DNA from: Terrirubrum flagellatum | GTDB taxonomy: Bacteria; Pseudomonadota; Alphaproteobacteria; Rhizobiales; Beijerinckiaceae | Direction: 5' to 3' | Length of the DNA stretch: 64,000 nucleotides | NCBI RefSeq assembly: GCF_022059845.1 | Contig: NZ_CP091852.1 | Span: 371,045-435,044, forward strand | Part shown: positions 1 to 9,624 of the stretch, one piece after another | Position numbering within the stretch: the first letter of the stretch is position 1 | How the letters are laid out: every line of letters starts with the position of its first letter | Notes under the pieces: model-generated | What the model was told of the DNA's origin: nothing | The model's database searches: none | What the model saw: only the letters and a program-made list of their open reading frames with translations | Position numbers and translations under genes: made by a program

Positions 1-129
1 AGATAATTTGGCCCGTGTCATGGTGCCTTCCGGAGGAGAGGTCGGCCGGGAGGGCGCGGCCAGGATCTCCGCGCCGTGAAGCCGCGGGAACGGCGGCAGG
101 CGCCGCGCCATCCACGGGGACCTGCAAAC

Positions 130-1143
130 ATGCGCTATTTGCTCAGCATCGCCGCAACCGCCGCCGGCCTCGCTATGCCTGCTCACGCAGAAGAACTGGT
201 GGTAGGGTCGTTTGGCGGCTCGTTCGCCGACAATGTGAAGGCCTGTCATGTCGCCGCCTTCGAAAAAGCCACGGGCGCGACTGTCTCGCTGAAGCTTGGC
301 AATTCGTCACAGTTCGCCGCCGCGGTTCGCGCCGCCGGCGGCAAGCCTGATATGGATGTCGTCTTCATCGACAACTCGCTTGCGGCGCAGACGCACGGCG
401 AAAAACTCAACGAAACGCTCGATCGCAAGAAGCTGTCGAACACGGCCGACGTCATTCCGACGGCTTGGGGCAAGGACGACAGCTATGTCGTGGCGATGGT
501 GGGCGCGACTGCGCTCGTCTACAATCCAAAGCTCGTCAAGACGCCGCCAACGTCATGGCTCGACGTCTTCGATCCCGCTTACGCCGGCAAATATGCGATC
601 GGCGATATCAGCGGCACGTCGGGCCTGCAATTCCTGCTAGCGCTGAACAAGATCAAGGGCGGCACGCTCGAGAACATCGATCCGGGCGTCGAAGCGATCA
701 AATCGCTCGCGAAAGGCTCTCCCGTTCTTTATACGCAGGCTGATCAGCTACTTGCGCTGTTTGAGCGCGGCGAGATTGCGATTGCGCCCTGGTATCCCGA
801 TCGCGCCGGCGTCGCGATCGACAAAGGACTCTCGCTTGCGGTCGCTTATCCCAAAGAAGGCGCGGTTGGCATTCTGCCTGTTGTGATGATTCCGAAAGGC
901 AGCACGAAACTCGATCTCGCCTACAAGTTCATTGATCAGGTGCTGTCGGCGGAGGGGCAAGGTTGTTTCTCCGAGCGCGCTTATATTGGCGCCGTCAATA
1001 CGAAGGTGAAGCTGTCGGAGAAAGTGCAGAAGCTCGTACCCTATGGCGATACGCTGAAGAACGCCTGGTTCATCGATCCTGAAGTGATCGCGAAGAATAT
1101 TCCGAACTGGACGCGCCGTTGGCAGCGCGAGGTCGCACGCTAG
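130..1143 (+). CDS. ABC transporter substrate-binding protein, polyamine/spermidine type
   Basis: A 337-residue periplasmic binding protein expected to capture a small solute, probably cationic or polyamine-like, and deliver it to the permeases encoded just downstream. The N-terminus has a short Sec signal peptide ending in AHAEE. The mature part begins LVVGSFGGSFADN, the usual opening of the PotD/PotF-like extracellular solute-binding family. I start at the ATG at 130 because it directly precedes the signal peptide; the frame stays open upstream to 76 but that extension is arginine-rich and would bury the signal. The ATPase gene follows after 24 bases. The substrate is not readable from sequence; the neighbouring amidase and NodB-fold hydrolase suggest an amide- or imide-containing compound. 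Confidence 0.88.
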   Translation: MRYLLSIAATAAGLAMPAHAEELVVGSFGGSFADNVKACHVAAFEKATGATVSLKLGNSSQFAAAVRAAGGKPDMDVVFIDNSLAAQTHGEKLNETLDRKKLSNTADVIPTAWGKDDSYVVAMVGATALVYNPKLVKTPPTSWLDVFDPAYAGKYAIGDISGTSGLQFLLALNKIKGGTLENIDPGVEAIKSLAKGSPVLYTQADQLLALFERGEIAIAPWYPDRAGVAIDKGLSLAVAYPKEGAVGILPVVMIPKGSTKLDLAYKFIDQVLSAEGQGCFSERAYIGAVNTKVKLSEKVQKLVPYGDTLKNAWFIDPEVIAKNIPNWTRRWQREVAR

Positions 1144-1167
1144 TCGCGCGGTCAAGAGCGGCGCGTT

Positions 1168-2235
1168 GTGAGTTCCCTGACATTCGACAAGCTTGGCAAG
1201 GCCTATGGCGATGTCGAGGTCGTCAGGGATGTGTCTCTGACGATCAAGGAGGGCGAATTCGTCTCGCTTCTCGGCCCGTCCGGCTGCGGCAAGACCACCA
1301 TCCTGCGCATGGTCGCAGGGCTGGTTGAGCCGAGCCGAGGGCGCATCCTGATCGGTGCTGAGAACGTCACCAGTTTGCCGCCGAACAAGCGTGGGCTTGG
1401 TCTTGTCTTCCAGTCCTATGCATTGTTTCCGCATCTCAGCGTGTTCGAGAATGTCGCTTTTGGCCTGCGCCGCCGCAAGATCGCTGGCGCTGATCTCGAC
1501 CGGCGTGTGAAGGAAGCGCTAGCGCTCGTGAGGCTCGACGCATTCGGCGAGCGCTTTCCCCGCCAGCTTTCGGGTGGGCAGCAACAGCGCGTGGCGATTG
1601 CGCGTGCGATCGCGCCGCAGCCACGAGTGCTTCTGTTCGATGAACCGTTGTCCAATCTCGATGCGCTTCTGCGCGACGAGATGCAGATCGAACTCAAGCG
1701 GCTGCAGCGCGGGCTTGGGATCACCACGCTCTTCGTGACGCATGACCAGGGCGAAGCGCTCTCCATGTCGGATCGCGTCGGGGTGATGGCGAAGGGCGTG
1801 ATGCAGCAATTCGCGACGCCGGAGGATATTTATCGCCGGCCGGCGACCGGATTCGTTGCAGGCTTCATCGGCAAGCCGAACCGGCTGTCTGGCAAGGTTG
1901 CCGACCGCGAGGCGCGAGGCGGAACGCTGCTTCTGAGTGGAGGCGTCGGTCTGCCGAGTGATCATATCGATGCGCCAGCAGGCGCCGCGGTCGACATCGT
2001 CGTGCGGCAGGAGGCGATCCGTTTCAACCGCGCGCCGGCGACAGGCGCGCTTGCGGGCGTTGTCGTGCTGCGATCGTTCAGCGGTGCGCGCGTGCGATAT
2101 GTTGTGAAGGTCGACGGCGTCGAACTCGTAGCCGAGGCGGGCTCGAATGAGGTCGCGTTCGAGGCCGGCGCAAACGTCTTTCTTTCCATCGATCCGGCCG
2201 CTGTCTTCGCGACAGCCGCCGAGACGGCCGCATGA
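1168..2235 (+). CDS. ABC transporter ATP-binding protein, PotA-like
   Basis: A 355-residue cytoplasmic ATPase that powers the importer encoded around it. Walker A reads GPSGCGKTT near residue 37, the ABC signature is [16 protein letters not shown], and Walker B is LLFDEPLSNLD, followed by the switch histidine in VTHDQGEA. After about residue 235 a C-terminal TOBE-like regulatory region follows, as in PotA, UgpC and FbpC proteins. The start codon is GTG. The gene overlaps the first permease by four bases, so translational coupling is likely. Family assignment is firm; the transported substrate is unknown. Confidence 0.92.
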   Translation: MSSLTFDKLGKAYGDVEVVRDVSLTIKEGEFVSLLGPSGCGKTTILRMVAGLVEPSRGRILIGAENVTSLPPNKRGLGLVFQSYALFPHLSVFENVAFGLRRRKIAGADLDRRVKEALALVRLDAFGERFPRQLSGGQQQRVAIARAIAPQPRVLLFDEPLSNLDALLRDEMQIELKRLQRGLGITTLFVTHDQGEALSMSDRVGVMAKGVMQQFATPEDIYRRPATGFVAGFIGKPNRLSGKVADREARGGTLLLSGGVGLPSDHIDAPAGAAVDIVVRQEAIRFNRAPATGALAGVVVLRSFSGARVRYVVKVDGVELVAEAGSNEVAFEAGANVFLSIDPAAVFATAAETAA

Positions 2236-3083
2236 TCCGGCCACGGCACGGGCTGATGCTGCTGGCGCCGATCGCGCTCGCGCTGGGCGGTTTCTTCCTC
2301 CTGCCTGTCGCCACCATGCTGCCGACGAGCTTCCAGGAATATACGCCCGGCGCCGGCCTGACGCCGGGCGTGTGGACGTTCGAGAATTACACGCGCATCG
2401 TCACCGACGGTTATTATCGCGAGGTGATCTGGCGAACCCTCGGGCTCGGTTTCGCTGTGACGTTCGCCTGTCTGCTGCTCGGCTATCCCCTGGCTTATCT
2501 CATCGCGCGCGGACCGGAGCGTTGGCGGACGCCGCTAATTTTGCTCGTCATCTTCCCGATGATGCTCAATCTCGTCGTGCGTTCGTTCGGCTGGATCGCG
2601 CTGCTCGCCAATCGCGGGCTTATCAACAATCTGCTGATCGATCTCGGCCTCATCGCCGCGCCGCTCAAGCTGATGTTCAACCTGACAGGCCTCATGATCG
2701 GCCTGACGCATATCTATCTTCCCTTCATGGTGCTAATGCTGGTCGCGGCGATCGGAAATGTGCCGCGCGACGTCGAGTCGGCGGCGGCCACTCTTGGCTC
2801 GACCCGTCTGCATGTATTCGTTTCCGTAACGCTGCCACTCTCGGCTCCCGGTATTCTCGCCGGATCGATCCTCGTCTTTATCTTGACAATCAGCGCGCTC
2901 GTGACGCCGCGCATGCTGGGCGGCCCGACCTACAAGGTCATGGCGACGCTGATCTATGACGAATATATGCAAACGCTGGATTGGCCGAGCGGGTCAGCGC
3001 TCTCCTTCTCTCTCACTTTCCTCGCTATTGGCGTGATCTGGTTTTCGAGCAGCGTCATCAAGCGCTGGGCGGGCATCGCATGA
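2232..3083 (+). CDS. ABC transporter permease, PotB-like
   Basis: A 283-residue integral membrane protein with about six hydrophobic segments. It carries the binding-protein-dependent permease loop: DVESAAATLGSTRLHVFVSV matches the EAA motif that docks onto the ATPase. It forms the heteromeric channel with the next gene. The start overlaps the end of the ATPase gene and the stop overlaps the start of the second permease (ATGA), so the four transporter genes form one operon. Confidence 0.9.
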   Translation: MIRPRHGLMLLAPIALALGGFFLLPVATMLPTSFQEYTPGAGLTPGVWTFENYTRIVTDGYYREVIWRTLGLGFAVTFACLLLGYPLAYLIARGPERWRTPLILLVIFPMMLNLVVRSFGWIALLANRGLINNLLIDLGLIAAPLKLMFNLTGLMIGLTHIYLPFMVLMLVAAIGNVPRDVESAAATLGSTRLHVFVSVTLPLSAPGILAGSILVFILTISALVTPRMLGGPTYKVMATLIYDEYMQTLDWPSGSALSFSLTFLAIGVIWFSSSVIKRWAGIA

Positions 3084-3877
3084 GCGCGGCTGGTGAGAAC
3101 AGCGTTGGATTTGGCGTGACAACCGCGGCGCTCGCCATCATTGTCTTTTTGCAGATTCCGGTCGTTGTTGTTGTGCTCGCGGCGTTCTCGACGACCTCCT
3201 ATCTTACTATCCCGCCGCAAGGGCTGACGCTCGCTTGGTTCGGCAAGGTGCTGAGCGATCCGAATTATCTCTCGGCGATCCGGATGAGTTTTTTTCTGGC
3301 GCTGGGATCGACAGCGATTTCTCTCGGGATTGGCGCGGCGGCGGCTTACGCGCTGTTCCGGAAGACGCTACCGGGTTCGGAAGCGATCACTTCGCTACTC
3401 ATGGCGCCGTTAATCTTTCCGGCTGTCGTGATTGGCGTCGCCTTGCTGCAATTCTACAGCATGACCGGCCTGCGCGGCAGCTTGCCTGGCCTGCTGATGG
3501 CGCATGTCGTTATCACCGCGCCCTATGTCGTGCGGTCTGTGTTGGCGAGCCTTGCCGGCGTTAATCTCGCGACGGAAGAAGCCGCGCGCGTGCTCGGCGC
3601 GAGCGGCATAGAAGCGTTCCGACTCATCACGCTGCCTTTGATCCGGCCGGGCCTCGTCGCCGGCGCGCTGTTCGCCTTCATCACCTCCCTCGATAATGTG
3701 CCGGTCACGATTTTTCTGATCAGCGCTAACCAGACCACGCTCCCGGTCCTGATCTTCACGTCAGTCGAAATGGGTGTCGACCCCAGTGTCGCCGCGATCT
3801 CGACATTGCTCATCATCGTGACGGGCTTCGTCCTTCTGCTCGCCGAGCGCCGCGTCGGCCTCCATCGCTTCATATAG
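3080..3877 (+). CDS. ABC transporter permease, PotC-like
   Basis: A 265-residue inner-membrane permease, partner of the preceding one. The EAA loop is visible as EEAARVLGASGIEAFRLITL. I chose the ATG at 3080, which overlaps the previous stop (ATGA); an in-frame extension upstream lies inside the previous gene and has no membrane character. The NodB-fold hydrolase begins 13 bases after the stop, consistent with cotranscription of transporter and catabolic genes. Confidence 0.9.
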   Translation: MSAAGENSVGFGVTTAALAIIVFLQIPVVVVVLAAFSTTSYLTIPPQGLTLAWFGKVLSDPNYLSAIRMSFFLALGSTAISLGIGAAAAYALFRKTLPGSEAITSLLMAPLIFPAVVIGVALLQFYSMTGLRGSLPGLLMAHVVITAPYVVRSVLASLAGVNLATEEAARVLGASGIEAFRLITLPLIRPGLVAGALFAFITSLDNVPVTIFLISANQTTLPVLIFTSVEMGVDPSVAAISTLLIIVTGFVLLLAERRVGLHRFI

Positions 3878-3890
3878 CTGAGACTTAGAA

Positions 3891-4724
3891 ATGCCGTTGA
3901 CCAGCAAAGGCTTTCCGCTTTTCCTCACCTTCGATCTTGACGCCGAGACGATGTGGACGGCGCGCGATCCTGCATACGCCAAGCGCCCGATCTTGATGTC
4001 GCAGGGCGCCTATGGATGGAAGGTGGGTGCGGGTCGGGTGCTCGATCTGCTCGATCGTTACGGGGTGAAAGCGACATTCTTCGTGCCGGGACTGATCATC
4101 GACCAGCGCGAAGCGTTGATGGAAGAGATTCTGAAGCGCGGTCATGAGCTCGCCCATCACAGTTATAGCCATGCCTGGATTCTCAGCCTTTCGCCGGAGC
4201 AAGAGCGCGAAGAGATGGAGAAGGGATTCCAGTCGATCAAACGCGTCAGCGGCCGCGCGCCGCGCGGCTGGCGATCGCCGGCGGCCGAGATCAGCGAAAT
4301 CACCATGCCAATGCTGGTCGAATATGGCTTCCATTATTCCTCCAATTTCTTCGATGACGATTCTCCTTACCTGCATGAGGTCGACGGCAAAGAAACGAAG
4401 ATCGTTGAATTGCCGTTCCGCTGGGTGCTCGATGACGCGCCCTTTTTCCAATACTCGATCGTCTTGCCTGGCCGCACCATGCAGGCGCCGTCCGCGCTGC
4501 TTGAAGCGTGGAAAGGTGAATTTGATCTGCTCTATGCCGAAAATCGAATGATGATGGTTGGCATGCATCCTGAAATGATCGGCCAGCCCTCGCGCATCAG
4601 GGCGCTGGAAGGGTTGATAGAGCACGCGCTGAGCCACAAGAACGTCTGGATTGGCCGTTGCGACGAGATGGTCGAAGATATGCGACCGGGACTCGAGCAG
4701 GCGCGGCGGGAGTCGAAGCGATGA
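3891..4724 (+). CDS. Polysaccharide deacetylase (NodB-fold) family hydrolase, possibly imidase-like
   Basis: A 277-residue metal-dependent hydrolase of the NodB/CE4 superfamily. The metal-site Asp pair lies in LTFDLDAE (D15, D17) and the metal histidines are in HHSYSH (H90 and H94). RGWRSPAAEIS follows as the next conserved block. No signal peptide or membrane anchor is visible, so it probably acts in the cytoplasm. Superfamily members with this layout include peptidoglycan deacetylases, allantoinase PuuE and bacterial imidases that open cyclic imides. Being embedded with an importer and an amidase favours a small-molecule C-N hydrolase over a cell-wall enzyme; that is inference. Its stop overlaps the next start (ATGA). 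Confidence 0.85.
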   Translation: MPLTSKGFPLFLTFDLDAETMWTARDPAYAKRPILMSQGAYGWKVGAGRVLDLLDRYGVKATFFVPGLIIDQREALMEEILKRGHELAHHSYSHAWILSLSPEQEREEMEKGFQSIKRVSGRAPRGWRSPAAEISEITMPMLVEYGFHYSSNFFDDDSPYLHEVDGKETKIVELPFRWVLDDAPFFQYSIVLPGRTMQAPSALLEAWKGEFDLLYAENRMMMVGMHPEMIGQPSRIRALEGLIEHALSHKNVWIGRCDEMVEDMRPGLEQARRESKR

Positions 4725-5482
4725 GCGGCGCACTGGCGGGACGGCGCGTGCTGATCACGGGCGCGGCGAATGGCATTGGTCTTGCAGCCGCCGCACGCTT
4801 CCTCAAGGAGGGCGCCGCCGTGTCGGCGCTCGACCGCGACGAGGCCGCGTTGTCGACGATGCGACGGAAATTCGAGGGTGCGAGCATCCATGTCGCGGCC
4901 TGCGACGTCGCTGACGAAACATCCGTCACAGATGCCGTCAAGGCCGCCGCCGAGGCTCTCGGCGGCCTTGACGGCGTCGTCAATTCGGCGGGCGTCGATC
5001 TTGTCGCCGACGTCGAGTCAATGTCTCTGCAGGACTGGAGCCGCGTGATCGCGATCAATCTGACGGGGCCGATGCTGGTCATGCAGGCGGCGTTCCCGCA
5101 TCTGCGGGCCGCGAAAGGCGCGACCATTGTCAACGTCTCCTCGGGCGCCGGCCTTTCGCCGCTCAGACATCGCATGGCCTACTGCGCATCGAAGGCTGGC
5201 CTGCAGATGGCTTCAAAAGCGTTGGCGATGGAGGTGGCGGAATTCGGCGTTCGCGTGAATACGGTTTGCCCCGGCGCGGTCGAGACGCCCCTGTTCAGAT
5301 CTGGCGTCGATGCTTCGCCTGATCCGCAAGCGGCCTATGAAGCGGTGCGCGCGCGTTATGCGCTGCAGCGCGTCGCCGAGCCCGATGAGATCGCCGCCGC
5401 GATTCTGTGGCTGACGAGCGCGGAGTCTTCCTATGTGACCGGCGTCGCGCTGGCGGTCGATGGCGGTCGAACCTTCCACTGA
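4721..5482 (+). CDS. SDR family oxidoreductase
   Basis: A 253-residue short-chain dehydrogenase/reductase. The NAD(P)-binding motif is TGAANGIG (about residues 14-21), with an acidic residue after the second strand (SALDRD) suggesting NAD(H) preference. NSAG, the SS of NVSSGAG and the catalytic YCASK follow in the classical order. The start at 4721 overlaps the preceding stop, which decides it over an open in-frame extension. The C-terminus ends with the usual VTGVALAVDGG block. It presumably oxidises or reduces an alcohol/ketone intermediate in the pathway fed by the upstream transporter. Confidence 0.9.
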   Translation: MSGALAGRRVLITGAANGIGLAAAARFLKEGAAVSALDRDEAALSTMRRKFEGASIHVAACDVADETSVTDAVKAAAEALGGLDGVVNSAGVDLVADVESMSLQDWSRVIAINLTGPMLVMQAAFPHLRAAKGATIVNVSSGAGLSPLRHRMAYCASKAGLQMASKALAMEVAEFGVRVNTVCPGAVETPLFRSGVDASPDPQAAYEAVRARYALQRVAEPDEIAAAILWLTSAESSYVTGVALAVDGGRTFH

Positions 5483-5492
5483 GGAGCAGGCC

Positions 5493-6245
5493 ATGACGTC
5501 TGCGTCGCAACGCTTCGCCGGAAAGACGGTCGCGATCACAGGCGCGGCGCATGGCATTGGCGCGGCGACGGCCCTGCGGTTTCTCGCCGAAGGCGCGCGC
5601 GTCGCCGCGATCGATCGCGATCGCTTTGACGACGCGTTCGTGGACGCGCCTGACGACAGGTTCTTTGCGATAACAGGCGACTGCGCCGACGCTGTCGCGC
5701 TTGGCGATTTCCACACGCAAACCATCACACGCTTCGGGCCGATCGACATTCTCTTCAACAATGTGGGCCAGAGCGGACGCGAGCGCGCGGCGCGGTTCCA
5801 CGAGTCCGAGGAAGAGGTCTGGAGATTTGTGCTCGAGGTTTCGCTTCTCACGACGATGCGTATGTCACGTCTCGTAGCGATGACGATGCGCGAACGCGGC
5901 GGCCGCATTATCAATATGTCGAGCGATGCGGCGTTTGTCGGCGATGCTGGCCTCGCCGATTATGCCGCGGCCAAGATGGGGATTGTCGGCTTTACTCGCG
6001 CGCTTGCGCGTGAGCTTGCGGCGCACGGCGTCACGGTCAATGCGGTTGCGCCGGGAGCAATCCGGACCCGCGCTCATGATCGGCTCGCGCCTGAAGTGAT
6101 TGAGCGTATCAAGTCGACCACGCCCGCCGGATTCATAGCGGAACCAGAGGATGTCGCCGGCGTCGTGGCGTTCCTCGCCAGCGACGAGGCTCGCTACGTC
6201 ACAGGTCAGACACTGCTGATCGATGGCGGACGCTGGATGCTGTGA
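5493..6245 (+). CDS. SDR family oxidoreductase
   Basis: A 250-residue classical SDR, distinct from its neighbour. The cofactor loop is TGAAHGIG, the next conserved element is NNVG, and the active site is YAAAK. AIDRD after strand 2 suggests NAD(H). The ATG at 5493 follows a GAGGAG ribosome binding site, and the gene starts 10 bases after the previous stop. Two adjacent non-identical SDRs suggest two sequential redox steps or two substrates. Confidence 0.9.
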   Translation: MTSASQRFAGKTVAITGAAHGIGAATALRFLAEGARVAAIDRDRFDDAFVDAPDDRFFAITGDCADAVALGDFHTQTITRFGPIDILFNNVGQSGRERAARFHESEEEVWRFVLEVSLLTTMRMSRLVAMTMRERGGRIINMSSDAAFVGDAGLADYAAAKMGIVGFTRALARELAAHGVTVNAVAPGAIRTRAHDRLAPEVIERIKSTTPAGFIAEPEDVAGVVAFLASDEARYVTGQTLLIDGGRWML

Positions 6246-6256
6246 AGGAGAGCCGG

Positions 6257-7645
6257 ATGAACGCGATTGCTGATTTATCTGCGACAGAGCTCGCCGCAAA
6301 TATCAAGGCGAAGCTGATATCGCCGGTGGAAGCCGTCGACGCCGCGCTTGCGAGAGTTGAGGAGCGCCGCGACCTCAATGCCTTCATGGCCGTGTGCGCG
6401 GATCGCGCGCGGAAGGAGGCGAAGACCGCCGAAGACGCGGTGATGAGCGGTGAACCGCTGCCGCTTCTCCATGGCGCGCCGTTCTCGGTGAAGGATCTCA
6501 CGAACACCGAAGGCGTGGTGACGACGCAAGGGTCAGCGCTCTTCGCCGATCATGTTCCAGCGGCGGACGCGGTCGCTGTCGCGCGCATGCGCAAAGCCGG
6601 CGCGATCCTGATCGGAAAAACCACGACTCCCGAGTTTGGTCACAAGCAGCTCACGCAAGGACCGTTCTTTGGCCTCACGCTGAATCCATGGAACAAGGAC
6701 TATACCTGTGGCGCGTCAAGCGGCGGAGCCGCGGTCGCCGTCGCCGCGCGCATCGGCCCGATCGCGCTCGGCACCGACGGCGGCGGATCGATCCGTATCC
6801 CCGCCTCCTGCTGCGGCGTGGTCGGTCTCAAGGCTACGCTGGGCGCCATTCCCAATCTGCAGCCGCCCGATCTGTTCGGCGCCAACTCTTATGTTGGGCC
6901 TCTTGCGCGCGACGTCGCCGACACGCAATTGCAATTCGATGCGCTCGTCGGTCCTGACAGGCGCGATCCTTATGGGCAGGCGCCAGCGTTTCCGGCGCGC
7001 CGGCTGGATAAGAGCGAGCGTCCGCGCATCGGGCTGCTCCTGCGCTGTGGCAACATCCTTGATCCCGAGGTTGAGGCTTCCGTCGTCGCATCGATGAAGA
7101 AGGCTGAAGAGCTTGGCATGGTCGTCGAGCCGATCGAGCTCGACTTCGTTTCGCTGGAAGAGACCTTCCTCGTGTTCCTGCGCTCACTGCTGCTGGCGCG
7201 CCTCGGCGCGCATGCGGAGCGATCTCCGGAGAAGCTTGATCCGACCTTGATCGCTACCATCGACGCTGGGCGCGGCTATAGCGCCGCCGATTTCTGCGAG
7301 GCGCAGTTCGCTCGCACCGCCTGCTTTACAAAAGTGCAGGACGTGCTGTCCCGCTTCGACGTCATCGCCTCGCCGACATTGTCCGCGCCGCCGCTGCGGC
7401 TCGGCTTCGATCCGATGGGCCGCATCGAAATCGCCGGCCGCGACGGAGGCATGATCCGCGCAGCCTGGTATCCCTACACTTATCCATTCAATCTCACCGG
7501 CCATCCCGCGCTGTCGATGCCGTGTGGATTATCAGAGAACAACCTGCCTATAGGGCTTCAGCTTGTGGGGCGTTGGCACGAGGACAGGTTTTTGCTCGAT
7601 GTGGCGGCCGCCCTGGAAAAAGCGATCGGCTTCGAAGGCTTGTGA
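6257..7645 (+). CDS. Amidase (amidase-signature family)
   Basis: A 462-residue amidase-signature enzyme that hydrolyses C-N amide bonds. The Ser-cisSer-Lys triad is readable: Lys79 in FSVKD, Ser154 in GASSGG, and nucleophile Ser178 in [12 protein letters not shown]. The start follows GGAG and lies 11 bases after the upstream SDR stop, so it is the last gene of the operon. No signal peptide is present, so it is cytoplasmic. GatA-like indole-acetamide or half-amide hydrolases share this signature. Pairing with a NodB-fold hydrolase suggests ring opening followed by amide hydrolysis, but the substrate is not known. Confidence 0.92.
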   Translation: MNAIADLSATELAANIKAKLISPVEAVDAALARVEERRDLNAFMAVCADRARKEAKTAEDAVMSGEPLPLLHGAPFSVKDLTNTEGVVTTQGSALFADHVPAADAVAVARMRKAGAILIGKTTTPEFGHKQLTQGPFFGLTLNPWNKDYTCGASSGGAAVAVAARIGPIALGTDGGGSIRIPASCCGVVGLKATLGAIPNLQPPDLFGANSYVGPLARDVADTQLQFDALVGPDRRDPYGQAPAFPARRLDKSERPRIGLLLRCGNILDPEVEASVVASMKKAEELGMVVEPIELDFVSLEETFLVFLRSLLLARLGAHAERSPEKLDPTLIATIDAGRGYSAADFCEAQFARTACFTKVQDVLSRFDVIASPTLSAPPLRLGFDPMGRIEIAGRDGGMIRAAWYPYTYPFNLTGHPALSMPCGLSENNLPIGLQLVGRWHEDRFLLDVAAALEKAIGFEGL

Positions 7646-7914
7646 TCGCAATGATCGGAGCATGCCCGTTGTATCGCAGGCGCCCGCGGCGGCGTTCCAA
7701 TGAAGCGAACGCCTCTTCAAAGTCCGCCTCCGTTTACGGCTGAGTCCGCAACGACCTGTATCGCCTCGCCAACGAGATTTGCGGGAGCGGAGCTTCGAGC
7801 GGCGGCTTTGTCCTCTGGACTTTCATGAAGCCGCACGATTGAAGAGCGCGCCCTTCCGCGGGCGTGGATCATGGCCTAATGGCCCGGGAAGCCCCGTCGC
7901 AGGTTCCGTGCAGC

Positions 7915-9537
7915 ATGATTCGCCTCGAAAATATCGGCAAGCAGAATGGCGACCAGATCGTGTTTATCGAGGCTTCCGCAGCGCTCCAGAGGGGCGAGAA
8001 GGTCGGTCTCGTCGGCCCTAATGGAGCGGGCAAGACGACTTTATTCCGTATGATCACGGGACAGGAAGAGCCTGACGAGGGCCAAGTGGCTGTCGATCGG
8101 GGCATGACCATTGGTTATTTCAGCCAGGATGTTGGCGATATGGCCGGCCGCAGCGCGGTGTCCGAAGTGATGGACGGCGCCGGCCCCGTCAGCGCCGTGG
8201 CGGCGGAGCTGAAAGAACTGGAAGCCGCAATGGCGGATCCCGACCGGGCCGACGATATGGACGACATCGTCTTGCGTTACGGCGAGGTGCAGGGACGGTT
8301 TGAGGAGCTGGACGGCTATGCGCTGGACGGCCGGGCGCGCGAGGTGCTCGCTGGCCTCGGCTTCAGCCAGGAGATGATGGATGGCGACGTCGGCGCCTTG
8401 TCCGGCGGCTGGAAGATGCGGGTCGCGTTGGCGAGAATCCTGCTCATGCGCCCGGACGCCATGTTGCTGGACGAGCCGAGCAACCATCTCGACCTCGAAA
8501 GCCTGATCTGGCTTGAAGAGTTTCTCAAAGCCTATGACGGCGCTCTGCTGATGACCTCGCATGACCGCGCCTTCATGAATCGCATCGTCACCAAGATTGT
8601 CGAGATCGATGGCGGCGCGCTGACCAGCTATTCGGGCGACTACGAGTTCTACGAGCAGCAGCGCGCGATCGCCGAGAAACAGCAACAGGCGCAGTTCGAG
8701 CGCCAGCAGGCGATGCTCGCCAAGGAGATCAATTTCATTGAGCGCTTCAAGGCGCGCGCTTCGCACGCCGCGCAGGTGCAGAGCCGCGTAAAGAAGCTGG
8801 AGAAGATTGATCGCGTGGAGCCGCCGAAGCGCCGCCAGACGATTCTGTTCGAGTTCCAGCCGGCGCCCCGCTCTGGTGAGGATGTGGTCACGTTGAAGAA
8901 TGTGCACAAGCGTTATGGCGGCCGGAGCATTTATGACGGCCTGGATTTTCAGGTGCGTCGTAAGGAGCGCTGGTGCGTCATGGGCATCAATGGCGCGGGC
9001 AAGTCGACGCTGTTGAAATTGGTGGCGGGCGCCGCGCAACCTAACGATGGAACGGTCACGACAGGCGGCAGCGTGAAAATGGGCTACTTCGCGCAGCACG
9101 CCATGGAGTTGCTTGAAGGCGAGCGCACCGTATTCCAGTCGCTGGAAGACTCGTTTCCGCAAGCAGGGCAGGGCTCCTTGCGCGCGCTTGCCGGTTGCTT
9201 CGGGTTTTCTGGCGACGATGTCGAGAAAAAATGCCGCGTGCTGTCAGGGGGAGAAAAGGCGCGGCTCGTCATGGCGAAGATGCTCTACGATCCGCCGAAC
9301 TTCCTCGTGCTCGACGAGCCTACGAACCATCTCGATATCGCGACAAAGGAGATGCTCATCACCGCGTTGTCGCAATATGAGGGCGCCATGCTGTTTGTCT
9401 CGCATGATCGCCGTTTCCTGGCGGCGCTGTCCAATCGCGTGCTGGAGCTGACGCCTGACGGCGTCCACACTTATGGCGGCGGCTATACGGAATATGTGGA
9501 GCGCACGGGCCGCGAGGCGCCCGGCTTGCGGAGCTGA
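7915..9537 (+). CDS. ABC-F family ATP-binding cassette protein
   Basis: A roughly 540-residue soluble protein with two ABC ATPase domains and no membrane segments, the layout of ABC-F translation factors such as EttA, Uup and YbiT that act at the ribosomal E site. The first Walker A is GPNGAGKTT with signature LSGGWKMRVALARIL and Walker B MLLDEPSNHLD; the second is [21 protein letters not shown] and LVLDEPTNHLD. A charged linker rich in E, Q and K lies between them. The start is uncertain: MIRLENIG at 7915 is the natural domain beginning, but the frame is open to 7864. It stands alone between operons. Confidence 0.9.
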   Translation: MIRLENIGKQNGDQIVFIEASAALQRGEKVGLVGPNGAGKTTLFRMITGQEEPDEGQVAVDRGMTIGYFSQDVGDMAGRSAVSEVMDGAGPVSAVAAELKELEAAMADPDRADDMDDIVLRYGEVQGRFEELDGYALDGRAREVLAGLGFSQEMMDGDVGALSGGWKMRVALARILLMRPDAMLLDEPSNHLDLESLIWLEEFLKAYDGALLMTSHDRAFMNRIVTKIVEIDGGALTSYSGDYEFYEQQRAIAEKQQQAQFERQQAMLAKEINFIERFKARASHAAQVQSRVKKLEKIDRVEPPKRRQTILFEFQPAPRSGEDVVTLKNVHKRYGGRSIYDGLDFQVRRKERWCVMGINGAGKSTLLKLVAGAAQPNDGTVTTGGSVKMGYFAQHAMELLEGERTVFQSLEDSFPQAGQGSLRALAGCFGFSGDDVEKKCRVLSGGEKARLVMAKMLYDPPNFLVLDEPTNHLDIATKEMLITALSQYEGAMLFVSHDRRFLAALSNRVLELTPDGVHTYGGGYTEYVERTGREAPGLRS

Positions 9538-9624
9538 TCTGACCTGCGGATAACCAGAATAGTTTGCTTGGAAATTTGAGATAGCGCTTCTGAGACGAGC
9601 TCGCTTACATCGCCGGAGAGCGCC

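Noticed and set aside
7700..7828. Small frame of 42 codons before the ABC-F gene, considered as a regulatory leader peptide.
   Set aside because: No ribosome binding site or paired hairpins that would form an attenuator were seen.
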